A DNA stretch of 64,000 bases from Halichondria panicea. Taxonomy: Eukaryota; Porifera; Demospongiae; Suberitida; Halichondriidae. The stretch covers positions 3,617,442 through 3,681,441 of the forward strand of contig NC_087392.1 in NCBI RefSeq assembly GCF_963675165.1. The letters are read 5' to 3'. Positions 17,501-28,800 of the stretch are shown here, piece after piece (position 1 is the stretch's first letter; each line of letters starts with the position of its first letter). A program made the position numbers and the translations under genes. Below the pieces are notes generated by a model. That model was not told where the DNA came from. It worked only from the letters and a program-made list of their open reading frames with translations, and made no database searches.

Positions 17501-20500
17501 GTTCAGTACTGTGCCTCAAAGTTCCCTGGATCCTAGCTTGGAGAGGTTTCAAATGTATAAGAATGCACTGCAAGTATACAACACTGTGAGAAGTAATGAA
17601 AGACTCCCAATCGAACTCAAGCAAAGTTTGGATGCCAATAAAAAACTAAAGCAACGAACTTATCACCTGGTCTTTGGAGTTTTACATCGTAAGTATTATT
17701 TTACTGTTGCCCTGTGATGTGGCGATTATTATTTATATGCAGATATTGAGGTTTTAATGGACCTACTCCTAGAGAGCAAGTTCTTTTCAAAGAACTTTGA
17801 AGTAAGTAGATCTACATAATAGCTATAATCATTATTATTACACTTGTATGTAGCTTCGTAGTCATGAAGATCTCGTGTTGGTAATGACTTACGATTTTCA
17901 AAGTGAAAAGTTTTCCCTAAGGCTTCCGACACATGGAACCCATATTCTTCCACCTGAATTTATCGAAGTAGCTGAATCTCTGTTGGCACACAAAGTGAAG
18001 CTGGGAGCTACTCTTGCACGGATGAGAGTCAAGCAGAATGCTAAGTCTATCACACAGTTGATTCCGGACCTCAGAGTACGGCTGAAATTTGAGTATGCAG
18101 AAGCTTCTCACTGTGCAGCACGAGTTAATCCGCTGAAAGTTAACTGTTTGCAAGAGGTCATCTCGAGGTTACTGAGAGACAGTGTCACTCGTGTCCACAC
18201 TAAAAACGAATTGCTAGGAATTTCGTTTTATCAAGCCGAAACAGATCTGCTTGTATTTTCAGCCGATTTTCGACCTCATTTACATTCACATCAACTTGTT
18301 ACTGAGGGCTTCCTAATTCTTCAAGTATTTAATAATAATTGTGTGCCATAGCAATAACTATGTTTTCCTCAGGATCTTTCAAGCTACTACTATGTTGATC
18401 AAGCCATGCAAGTGTTTACTCGTGGCGACATTGTCTTTACAGAATGTCACTCTGGTATGATTCAGTAGAAAACGATGCATGCTACTCACAATATCTATTT
18501 ACACAGGTACTGAGGTACTTCATGCTGCTAGCATATTGGGTGATAAAGGTACAGTAAAAGTTTTTAGTGTGACTTGTGAGATTGTGGATGGGCTCACTTC
18601 CAAGCTTCGAAACCTGGGACTTCACAGTATCCTTACCTCAGTCATGTACAGATAGCGGCTATTGAATTATTACATCAGGAATATCAGAAATCAAATTAGT
18701 TATTGTTCTTCACTGATCATCAGATGTCCAACTAATTAGTACCCCTTTCTCAGAATCATGTTCTTCTGATGCGACAGTATCCAATGTTAAGCTAGTCATG
18801 TGTGCCCTACCTATTGCACAGTGTAGCACCTCGGTGCACCCAGTGGACCATGTACTACAAGATGGTGGTAAGAACAGAATTCATTGTGTGTACACGAATC
18901 TATTTGCAACTACATCTGCAGAACATCACCTGTCTTGGCTTTCCCCTACATGTAGTCCTCCCACTATGACAAAGACTGTGAGAGACAAGCTTACACATGC
19001 ATTGAAATGTAAGTAGGTACAATAGTTCCTCAGTCATGTTCATTGTCCATTTCTATGTAGTTGAGCAAGCTGAACGCATAGTTCTTTTGAGTAGCAGTGA
19101 TGATGATGTGAACCACATTGTTCGAGATGTTCTTGAGAAAAATAGAATATTCAATCTCCCTCAAACAAACCACACTGTTGTAAACGAGGACGAAAGGACA
19201 CTCTACACAAGCAGTTACATCATCACAGTTCTCACCAAAAAAGTTTGTATAAATTGTGTCTTGCTTCAATGTCCAGAAAGGTCTTTCTGAACGGCGTATG
19301 TTCATAGCCTACCCTTCAGATACCAAATTAAACAATATTATATATATATGAATGTACTGGACTCTACTAGCCTCTACACGCGGCCTTTATTCGAGGTAGA
19401 TCTACATATTTGCACGCCTTTACCAGTCTCTATTAAAAAGTAAAATTGTAGGTCGTTGCTTCTTACTCCTCTTGGTTTTTATAGATCTGTTTATTCATGT
19501 AAACAGCCGAGGGTTAGCACCTCAGTGCTCTAGTGTAATAGTTAATTATGCCTCGAGGCATAGCCGCACGAAGGATACGGTAAAGCTGCATAACTGTGTA
19601 TGTGTTTGTGTGTATTCCAGCCGTAACTGCTCAAAGGTTGCAATGCGACGAAAACTAACAGCCCGCTTAGTCTTGGATTTTTGATTCGGGGATTTACAAA
19701 CTAAAGCTTTGTTCCAGTTATGGCTAATTTTACTTACAGTGAAGGCTGTTGCAGTCTCTTCTGTTCTCACGAAGTTTCTATTCAATCTATGAGTTAGCCT
19801 TGCACTAAAGCGCTAGCTTTTTGTTAACTACAATATAAGAGCTGCAAAGCTGTACTGCCAGAGTTGCAGCAGCCATTGCGAACTTTAACTGGTTACTTTA
19901 ATCTATTGGCTATTGCGGATCCTTTTTCTTGTGTGTGAGATCCTAAGACAGAATACAATTTCTTCTGAGGTCCTTGTAAGCCACGAAACACTACAATGCT
20001 ACCATGCAGATACACAACTCATTTCTTATTCATTGACTTTGTAGATCTACATGCAGTTGCTTTTTATGTCACCTATCTGCCCACACACCCACACTTATGT
20101 AAACTTATTTACCCTTTGTTCTGCCTTTTGTTGGCCACCACAGCCAGACAGATGTATACAAAGGACTTGAGCTCAATCCGCTGGAAGTCATTCTATCCTT
20201 GATCATCATTCATCTAGACTTCTAGCTCCTCTCCTATAATGACCGTGTGGAATTTATTGTCAACAATTGCAAAACAATAATAACGTAAAATTATAAACCA
20301 TACTTCCTAATAGTTAGCGAAACATGGCGAGAGGAATTAGCACAGTGCCGCTTGCAGCACTCATTGCCCAATTGCTCCTAAAGGTCGAGTCAGCAAATAT
20401 GCATGTACAGCTACGTGATGCTCAATGCAGTATACCTGAGACAGTCTAGCTACATAGAAGTGATTTTACAATTGCTGCCTGTTGTTTTTAGCTATAGGAC

Positions 20501-23500
20501 TCTACAAAACACTGAGTTTTCTGTATCTGATCATATTAATTTTGTTGACTCAGCAAACATTGGCGATTATGTCGTACCTCCTCTGGCTATTACATTTACA
20601 TCAGACATCGATCGTCAAGCCGGGACCGAGTTGTTTTCACCACGACAAAAAAATGTAAAAAAATGTGTATCCTATAAAATTAGCATAGTAGATCTCGATG
20701 CATGCATTAGCAAATAGCACTTGTAAAAAAACAACAACACCTGACAAGGTAAATAGTACTCAGCCTTTGCCTTGGGGTTGGTGGATTACTAAGATTATGC
20801 TCATTACCTCATTACGTATTATTCTCATTACCTATTATTCTCATTACCTATTATTCTATTTTATTTTACGCTCAAATTAACTACATGTATTAAATCGCCT
20901 ATTTTTTATCTAAGTAGACCCCATGTCGTCGCACAAACTATAAAATAATGACCACATGGCTCTATAGAAAGCCGAGGCGATAATTGACCACCAGTACTTC
21001 CATCAGGCCTACAAAATTAATGTTTATACTATGACCTGTATTATAAAACCTGCCTATTATTAACCCGAGGCACAGCGCGGCTCCACGGATATATAGTAGT
21101 CGGTCAGTCTCTCTGTCGTTCTGTGTGTTCTGAGTATGCTCACTTGGATGCGATGGCACTGTGTTTGTATGCCATGCATGGATAGCTTCAACACAACAAG
21201 GTAGTACCTTAAGGTAACATATTTTCACAGGTAGATTTGTTTGCGTTTTCACTGTTTAGCTCATTTTGCTGGTATTAAATTCTGCTAAGTGTGAAATTAA
21301 TGTTATACCACACTTACATCACCACTAATTGGGGCGAGACCCATAGTTTCGAGTACTGTAGAGAAAAGCTCAGCGACCGGATATCCGTCTGTCTGTCTGT
21401 CTGTCTGTGTATGTGTGTGTGTCTGTCGCTTGAAGCTTTTTAGCATGACGATCGCACCATTTGCACGCTTTTTATAGCGTGACGATCTGTTTGAATTTTT
21501 ATTTCTACTCGAACTCACTAGATGAAACTGATACAGCTCAACAACTATTAAGGCAGTGAGGCAATGGCGTTGGGATTTCAAACACACCATCTGCTGGCAA
21601 GACTAAGGGAAGTTTGACAACAAAAAGGAGCTAATGAGACAGAAGCTCAGCTCGTCTGAAGAGGAAGAGAGAACAGTTAGAGAGACCTTTATGAAACAGT
21701 AAGATGAAACTGATACAGCTCAACAACTAAGGGAATGGCGTTCCCTACGCCATATCAAAGGCACCATCTGCTGGCAAGGCTAAGGGAAGTTTAACAACAA
21801 GTAGGAGCTATGAGACAGAAGCTCGTCTGTCACCAAAAGGTTTGAATTGAAGAGGAAAAGAGAATTGCAGTTAGAGAGATCTTTAGGAAACGAAGGAAAC
21901 AGCAACTCACTACAACTTCTTTGTCTTCGCTAAGGCTAGGCTCACCCCACACAATGCTTCCAGCATCCCCTAGTTATGCCATGCGCACCGAGGTATACAG
22001 TAGTGTGTTTGTGTGTCTGTGTGTAACAACTGCTACAGCTGCTCAAGGATGAATCAAATGCAAGTAAGAGTTTCTATAGGCTTCTAGTCATGTTTACTTG
22101 GATTTTAATTCGTGAATTTGCAAAATAATGCTTCGTTCTCGAGTTATGCCTAGTTTTGCTTACTTGGAATGCCATTGCAGCCTTTTCAGAAGAGCACGTA
22201 GCCAAACTTGTTTACCGAATGTTGCTACTCTACTTAGTAGTCAGCTCTGCACTAGAACGCTAGCTATTGGTAGCTGCAAGGCTTTGCATACGGCTAGACT
22301 GGTGGCGACAGCCGCCAGAGCGCGTAGCACGAGCGACTGGCAAACTGCCTATCAGTCACTCGTCTCAGCGGAAGTGTAATAGATCGTATGACATTACTAA
22401 ACATGAATATCGTTATAGATAATGTGGTTAAATTTTGCTATGAGATTTAGCTACTATGGAATGCACTGAATCCCCTGAAGTGTAAGTGCGGTTACAATTA
22501 CAGGGCTAATATGACGTTGAGCAATCTAATAGGCTGCAATGCTCGTTGCAGCTGAGACGAGTGACTGATAGGCAGTTTGCCAGTCCCTTGCGCTACGCAC
22601 GCGAGGGGCTGTCGCCGCCAGTCTAGCAGACGGCAGCCATTAATTTTAGAGTTGAACTTTTGGCATTGATCGTTTTTAACAACAATCACGGTCGATCATT
22701 ACCCACTCTTAGACTTTGCATGATAATTGAAAAGCTTTATTGTATGTAGCTTTGGCATCTCCACCGAGGCAGCACCTGTGGTGCTTTCATTGATCTCATT
22801 GGTCAACAGCTGTAGGATATATAGAATAATACAGGCGTGCTCAGTTTTTAAAATGTAACTTTTCATTTGTTCAAGGTAGTCTCGTGGACCAGCCGATATA
22901 TTTATCATCTGGCAAACTACACATTAGCTACTTGTGCAGCGGTCTAAGTGGCTGTTTGCATTGATAAGTGGTTAGTGGGTGGAGGACGGATGTGTGAAAC
23001 CACATAATTAGATTTTCCAAATCTACTTTTAGCTAGCAGTGCAGCTGTGCGGTTTCACAACTTACTACAAACACTTATCAGCCACTTAGAGCACCACGAT
23101 ATTTGTGGCGCGGTCTGTACGGTGAGACCCTTATTCAGGGCCTGGGTTTGCGAGACTATGTTCAAGGAAGTAAGCAAAGAGAAAAGAGCCATGCTTGACA
23201 GTACTAAGACTCAAAGCGACAGCAGAAACACGGAAGGTGCTTTCCAACAAGATGGCTAAGCTTCCATGGCGTGGTTTAGATACATTTAGCCAAGAAAAGC
23301 TTTCAACTCCAGTAAGGGACGTCGAATGGTCAACGCTTGGACCGAGGAAGCTCTTGAGATCTGGTAGGACTCGACGTGTTGCTCAACTAGCTCTTTGACA
23401 GCTGCAAAATCCAGCATAGTCTTGTTCTTTTTGCAGTCTGCATCGCAGATTGAATTATTGCTAGGGAGGTCCTTTTATAGTGCTGCAGTCACGTGGTATA

Positions 23501-24376
23501 AGTCAGATATGCCACACCTACTCGGAGGATATGCACCCCATATCTTCCTCTTAGGTGTGGTATATCCTTATTCATAGCATTTCTAATTACTCGCAAGTTG
23601 TTTAATGATATTCATTGCATTTTCCAATTATCTGCGAGAACACATTTTTCCGAATTTACTCTCATTCGCAGAAATAGCAGAAATTAATACTCGCTAAGAT
23701 ATGTCACGTAAAGGTAGTTTAAATTTGGCAGATTGTTGAAGCTTCGTATCAAATAAAAGCGAGCAAAAGCTGAGAAGCTAAGAAGCTTGAACCTGCATGT
23801 TAGCCTAGATGTACACATGGGTTTGTCGAACACTAAACCTCAAATTAACGCAGAGGGTTTGCCCTTCAGTGTTCTAGTTCTTACAAGGTACCCATTATGC
23901 CAGCACAATTCGCACCCAAAAAGTGTGACTATTGTTATGCCAGCATAATACCAACCCGTAATTGCCATTGCTGTTGCTTGTGGTATAATTATTATTGCAC
24001 TCTTACATTATTATGCTCTATCAGGCCATTTTGCGACACTCGTCTTAATGATCTAGCTGCTCAGTTCTCAATACTTTACACCATGCAACTATTACACCAA
24101 CTAATGTTAGTATGTCCTCATGCATGACGACAAGTTCTTGAAGACCTGTATTTTTTCACTTTGCAGTTTTCAGAGCTAACCCCTACAAAAGCTGTGTTGG
24201 CCAGGGCAGTGGAAAAAGGTCTACTTGATTCTGCGTGTCTAGGAGAGGAGTTTGTCACACCCCAGATACCTAAAAAAAGAAATACAAGACAATCAAGGAT
24301 CAATGCCCTCCATCTAGGAATTCCATTGACCCCATCAATGGCTCCATCATCATCCAAAAGATTTTCCAAGAAGTAA
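14525..24376 (+). CDS. NSUN7: NSUN7-like RNA m5C methyltransferase-family protein, copy A
   Basis: Exons: 14525-14543 (tentative first exon), 17419-17688, 17743-17801, 17854-18324, 18373-18454, 18507-18626, 18724-18867, 18922-19008, 19061-19242, 24167-24376; together 547 aa. NSUN7 belongs to the NOL1/NOP2/Sun family and is linked to sperm motility in mammals. Support: the N-terminal helical region, the block KLGATLARMRVKQNAKSI, the degraded AdoMet domain from DLSSYYYVDQA, and the tail AVLARAVEKGLLD, which matches the NSUN7 C-terminus. The usual motif I (AAPGGKT type) is TECHSGTEV here, and the catalytic TCS site is LLSSSDDDVN, so it looks like a non-catalytic relative. The first exon is placed by analogy with copy B (MSD start, same phase) and is uncertain. 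The 4.9-kb last intron is full of repeats. Copy B is at 35-41.5 kb. Confidence 0.75.
15008..15097 (+). pseudogene. Fragment of a RecQ-like helicase (Walker A region)
   Basis: Thirty in-frame codons including the stop contain STGYGKSLCFQLLLAKT. This matches the Walker A (GxGKS) and following residues of RecQ-type DNA helicases, then stops at TAG. No further helicase motifs follow; a MITE begins 120 bp later. It is probably the remnant of a helicase copy or of a transposon-carried RecQ gene. It sits in the proposed first intron of NSUN7-like copy A. Confidence 0.5.
15221..15746. mobile_element. MITE or decayed transposon with ACAGTGGAACCTC ends
   Basis: The left end ACAGTGGAACCTCTTATAAC and the right end GTTATTCGCAGGTTCTACC are imperfect inverted repeats. 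Related internal words such as AATAACGGACAA occur close to the right end. No transposase frame survives. The ends resemble pogo/Tigger-type termini. The limits are approximate. Confidence 0.5.
15805..15986. mobile_element. MITE of the CCGTATAGCGGG family, near-palindromic
   Basis: The left end reads ATAGCGGGTAATTTTCGTGG and is mirrored on the right by CGCGAAAATTACCCGCTATA; GGTAAAAAAT on the left also pairs with ATTTTTTACC on the right. It is about 180 bp and non-coding. It is the best-preserved copy of this family in the window. Confidence 0.75.
16024..17104. repeat. Inverted repeat arms around an ~890-bp core
   Basis: The left arm (about 16024-16115) and right arm (about 17010-17104) are reverse complements: GGCCTGGTACTAGTTGTCTG on the left against CAGACAACTAGTACCAGGCC on the right, plus a shared GCTTTTATAGCGGTTAG-type block. 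Each arm continues outward toward a MITE end containing CTATACGGTA. The core carries the possible membrane-protein exons. Confidence 0.7.
16255..17009 (-). CDS. Possible small membrane-protein gene (exon model incomplete)
   Basis: Several coding-like blocks lie in order on the minus strand: a two-helix hydrophobic block near 16996-16884 (IIFSFTFVTFIFVYY, VLAVSIPFIIIGMA); an acidic/basic block near 16855-16801 (LKTEEQEDKLKVKLVK) ending at a GT; a Ser-rich block from about 16751 (RSRSTKSIDGGSSEE); then 16614-16467, ending SNSAPLGYTNGRTRLDSV before a GTAAGG donor; and a last block 16301-16255 ending QQPAKPK and TAA. Phases of the last two junctions agree, but the first ones are unresolved and no ATG was found. 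The family is not recognised. The whole stretch is flanked by a ~90-bp inverted repeat. It may be a gene, a captured gene fragment or chance. Confidence 0.3.
19243..24166. repeat. Repeat-rich last intron of NSUN7-like copy A
   Basis: This 4.9-kb intron holds several repeat families. At 19.54-20.4 kb is an element shared with 36.4-36.66 kb and 49.15-49.9 kb, including an ATGGCGAGAGGAATTAGCA word. At 21.06-21.2 kb is a relative of the 81-bp repeat. A tandem duplication spans 21.52-21.69 and 21.705-21.885 kb. An inverted repeat pairs 22290-22377 with 22551-22632. Segments 22.72-22.9 and 23.05-23.4 kb recur near 56.2-56.53 kb. One stretch, 20500-20660, has a coding-like frame (HINFVDSANIGDYVVPP) after an acceptor, with no recognised family. 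In copy B the same intron is only 1.3 kb. Confidence 0.65.
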
Positions 24377-25884
24377 CCACAAAACCTACTAGCAGCATGA
24401 TCTAATTGGCTAATAATGTATGAGTAACTTCTCTATAATTAATTTTACTGTGCCATAATTATGGGGTGCCGTGTGTCAACTTTAGCTCAGTATTAGGGTT
24501 GGACACCCTGCTATTTGGGTGCACGAAATCCATTGACCGTGGTCGAGTTCCTCAGTTCTATCCATTTTTGTACGGAGTTGCGTGTCACCATACGCATGTG
24601 ATAATAATTATGCAAATTATCGTATGAGCGGCAAATTTCTGCTATTTTGACTTGAAAGCCTTCAAAAGAAATGTTCACGTGTTCTAATATTCGCTTTTCA
24701 ATGCCAGGAAACCACACCCACCAATAGCTTTGCATGTGAAATACGGATGCGCAGGAGTTTTAATTTTCGCTTAACTGCTCTGCCCTCGAAAAACGTAAAA
24801 TTTTGCACCTCACAAAAAGTTTCCGCTATACGGTATCTGGTCTCTGGTAAGGTTCATTTGCAAGCAAAATTGCAGCCATAGATTGCAACGGATGTTAAAA
24901 TGTATAGTGATACCAGGCAAAGGCGTATAAAAGAGAAGGGGGCATGCAACTGACTATTATACCCTACGTGCGAGCAAACACTAAAGCCACAGACCGGATA
25001 TACCATTACAAATTTTTAGTTAATGTTGCACTAGAAGACAACTAGGAAAAGTTGTCCACACTTACTAGCCACTCAAACTGGCTTCTACAGAAGCTGAACA
25101 GGCCTAGTGCACTGAGCCCTAGCCCTATCCCAGTCAGAATGTCTCTAAGCCAACCAAATGAAATCAGTCTACGTTTTCATATGCAAGACCTTAATTTCGA
25201 AAAACATCATGATTTACATATTTTCCCTTTTAGCCCTGAGGTGCCAATTTAAACCCCACTGGACTGACTATACATGGCAAAAGTGTAGATATGTAGATTA
25301 CTGTACTTTTCCACTGCCCATTGCACTTTAGTAATAGAATAGATCTGTGCTGTATTAAAGCACTAGCCAGACATGGAGGAGTATTTTCTCTTTTGCAAAA
25401 CTCAGCACTAGAGGATTATATTTCACTTCTGTAATGCTACAATACAACTACGAATAATTGTCTTTTCAGAATGAGAGTGATGTACATGCACCAAACTGGA
25501 ATCTAATAGGCTGACTTTGGGAGAATAGAATAGGTAAAAAAAGAGCACAATTTGTCAAAGCCTATATAATCCATGTCTTCTTCTCTTGTATACATGTGTA
25601 TTTACGCCCTTGGTGATACTGTAACTATTATAACAAAATGGCATTGACCATAAGATAGAACAAGGAAGCATGCATGCATGGTAATTATGGTTTAGCCAAG
25701 TTTAGCACATGCTCATTCTTGGTCCAACTTCTCTAATGGAACACGTGCTAGCTCCTTTCGTTATATCAAAGAAAACTTGGCTTGGGACTGAGGCTAAATC
25801 CCATTGAAATCATAAATTGTTTATACAACAGCAAACAAATTAACAGACAATACAATATCAGTGTGCCCTGAATCAGTACCAAAA
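24377..25884. other. Intergenic region between convergent NSUN7-like A and ubinuclein
   Basis: About 1.5 kb without a convincing gene. A member of the CCGTATAGCGGG repeat group occupies about 24640-24840 and ends CCGCTATACGGTAT; its interior matches 1590-1760 and 52165-52340. Short frames near 25.05-25.25 kb show no family resemblance. The right end should contain the ubinuclein 3' UTR. Confidence 0.5.
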
Positions 25885-28800
25885 TCATGAGGGCATCTCT
25901 TGATCAAGTTTCACACTAGAGGCACCACTGGACCTTGCAGTTGCACCTACACCTACACCAACACCACTATCGGTCTTCAGATAGCAGTGTTCCTGGAAAA
26001 TCTGTTCCACGGGAGATTGCACTGGGTTGTTAGCAGATACACTAGTCATACGATCGCTTACTTGGTTCGATAAAGGACCATTTTGAATACAAGGCATTTT
26101 GTTGGGCTTGATCTTTGGTGGAGACATTAGAGTTTGTGGTTGGCTCTGCTGAGGGCATGTATTGAGTTGATGAGAAAAAACAGTAGTTGGGTGAACTCTG
26201 CTGACATGAGATTGAAATGTGCCCGCACTTGGGTTTGCGGACAGAATGTGTGGTGTCTCAATTGGGAAGTGAACTTGTGGACCTGAAGCAAACACTTCCG
26301 GAATTGACGTTTTAGCACTGGTCGGTGTGCCAATAGCAGATTTTGGAACAGTTGATGTAGGAATTTTGGATTTCAAAAAAGCACTTTGAGCTTGAGCTGT
26401 GAGCAACAGCGTGCTGGTTTGAGAGTGAGACAGAGGGGTTAGACTAGAAGAGGCTCCAATTTGACTGACTTTGAAATGTTGTAATCTTGGTGCAGACACC
26501 GTCTGGACTGGTGGTACTTTTGGGGGATCCTGGGACACTTTCGTGATTGACACCACTGGTTGAGCTAAAATTACTGCAGGAATAGGCTTAGTAGCCATCA
26601 ACGGATGAACAATGCTTGAACCAGTTTTTACACTCTTCAAATTGGACATTGAGAACACAGTAGGATTTTTTCCAATAATTCGTGTGGCTTCAGGGTATGA
26701 AGCAAGTTGCCCTCCAGACATAATGGTCTGTGGTAAAGATCCAATAGCTTTCGCAGCAGTTTGAGAGGAGGATAGGCTTAGTGTTTGTTGGTGTTTTTCC
26801 ACGACTGCCTGGGAGGCATTAGAAATCATTCGTTCAACACTATTGATATCATGATTCGTAGTAAGCATGTTTTGCACCACACCCATTAATCGTGGAGACA
26901 CAGTGCTTGCAGTTGTCGATAATGTATCCATAGATGGACTAGATTGCGAATAGGACACTTTTTTTGGCTGCTGAGGAATGCCTGAAAGGCTGGCTTGCTT
27001 CTTGACTGTAGCACAGGGCTGTTTCTCTTTCCTTATGGTAGGGATCCCCTTCTTTGGGCTGTTAAAGTAAGGATTCTTGACACAAATAATTATGCAGTTT
27101 TAAGACACTATGAGAGTTATTCTTAAACAGTGCTAGCCCTAGCAACTTACAGTAATTAACTACACTGTACCCTATAAACTCACAGTGGAGTCGTGTAGCT
27201 CTTATGTATTGGCTCAGTAATCTTGTATAGTATGCTGCAAAAATAGTTCAGATATAATTATTATTATAGTAACAGTGAGCTTAACCTTTTTTGCATCCAT
27301 CCCTTTGGCCATAACAGCCTAATCTTGTCCTCTAAAAATTGCTACAACAGTAGAGAATAAAGGACATATATATATGGCACATACTCAACGTACATTAATG
27401 ACATCCTCTCCTTTCTCCTTGTTTAAACGACTAAATGTTTCTTCACTATGAACTTTCACTCTAACCACCTCACTCAGAAGTCTCCTATAATTATTATAGT
27501 TTCATTATTATAATCAAAGCATGCATACAATATACACACTTAGGCACTCTGACAATACATATACCGTATAGCGGGTAATTTCCGGGGGTCAAAATATTCG
27601 TGGTCGAAGCGCTGACCACAAATATTTTACCCACGAATGAAGCAACCTCCCCCTTTACCTGCAGTGTAAGCAGCAACCACGAAAATAATATCCACAAAGT
27701 GACTAGAATTACTCAACCACGTATGTTTTGCCCCCCCCCCCGAAAATTACTGGCTATATGGTACACATGACTGTTAGATCGAGCACGTATTGTCAGCAAT
27801 ATGCTTCAATATGGCAGTATTTACAGTGTACAAAAAATCCATAGACATCACCGGATTGCTTAAAGTTTTCAGCTTACAGTATATACAGTACTGACTCACT
27901 TGACTTCATCATTCTCTGCCCAACGATACTTCTTCCTGGGAAGTCTCTTCTGCTTTGTAGTGACCCCCTCCACTTGCCCAGACACACTCTGGTTACTTGG
28001 CACTTGGCCTGTAAATGCTTGCCCTCCTGAAAACTGACTGACTGGTACTGGTAGTAGAGATGACTCATCAAATACATCGTCAGTTCGAGTGTCCTCATCC
28101 ACTTCGGTACTCTAAAGAAATTGAAAACTGGGCAATAAAATATTTTAAGAAGTTACTGCTGATACTGTATATCGCAATCGCAATATACGCAAAGAGTGAG
28201 CATGCGCATGCAGAAGCTCATTTGCATTAGATTAATTAACCTCGCATTCACAAAATGTATGAAAACCATACACACCAATGCTGAGGATCACTTTGTAGCA
28301 GCCACACACACAAACACCCTACTGTAAGGTCGTTTGCGCATGCGCACCAAGGTATAATTGTCCTGCGTAGATTCCATACACTGTGTTAGTACAATGAATG
28401 TTGCTACTTGAAGAGGGTAAATCTATTACCAGTCAAAAGCTAGGCTATCTATCCTACAGATCGTCATGTCATTATTAAACTACCACGCCTATTAATTTTG
28501 TCCAAATTCACTCTTTTGTATGCACCAACCTCAAAATTTAAATTCTAAATGAGCACTATAGTGTGAAGTTTTTTGTTTTTGTGGTGCAGTAATTCGAAAT
28601 GTATACGGTAATGATGTAGCTAGCAATCCATAAACAATATATCGAGGGGTGACCATAATTCAGAGAGCCAGTTTAGCAAGAGCCTATTCTTTCCTTCACC
28701 AGTATTTAGACTACACACACCTTATCTATTAAGGAAGACGTGGACTCCGACCTTGCTTTGTTTAGCTCCTCCTCATACAGGGTTAACTGCTTGGGCATGC

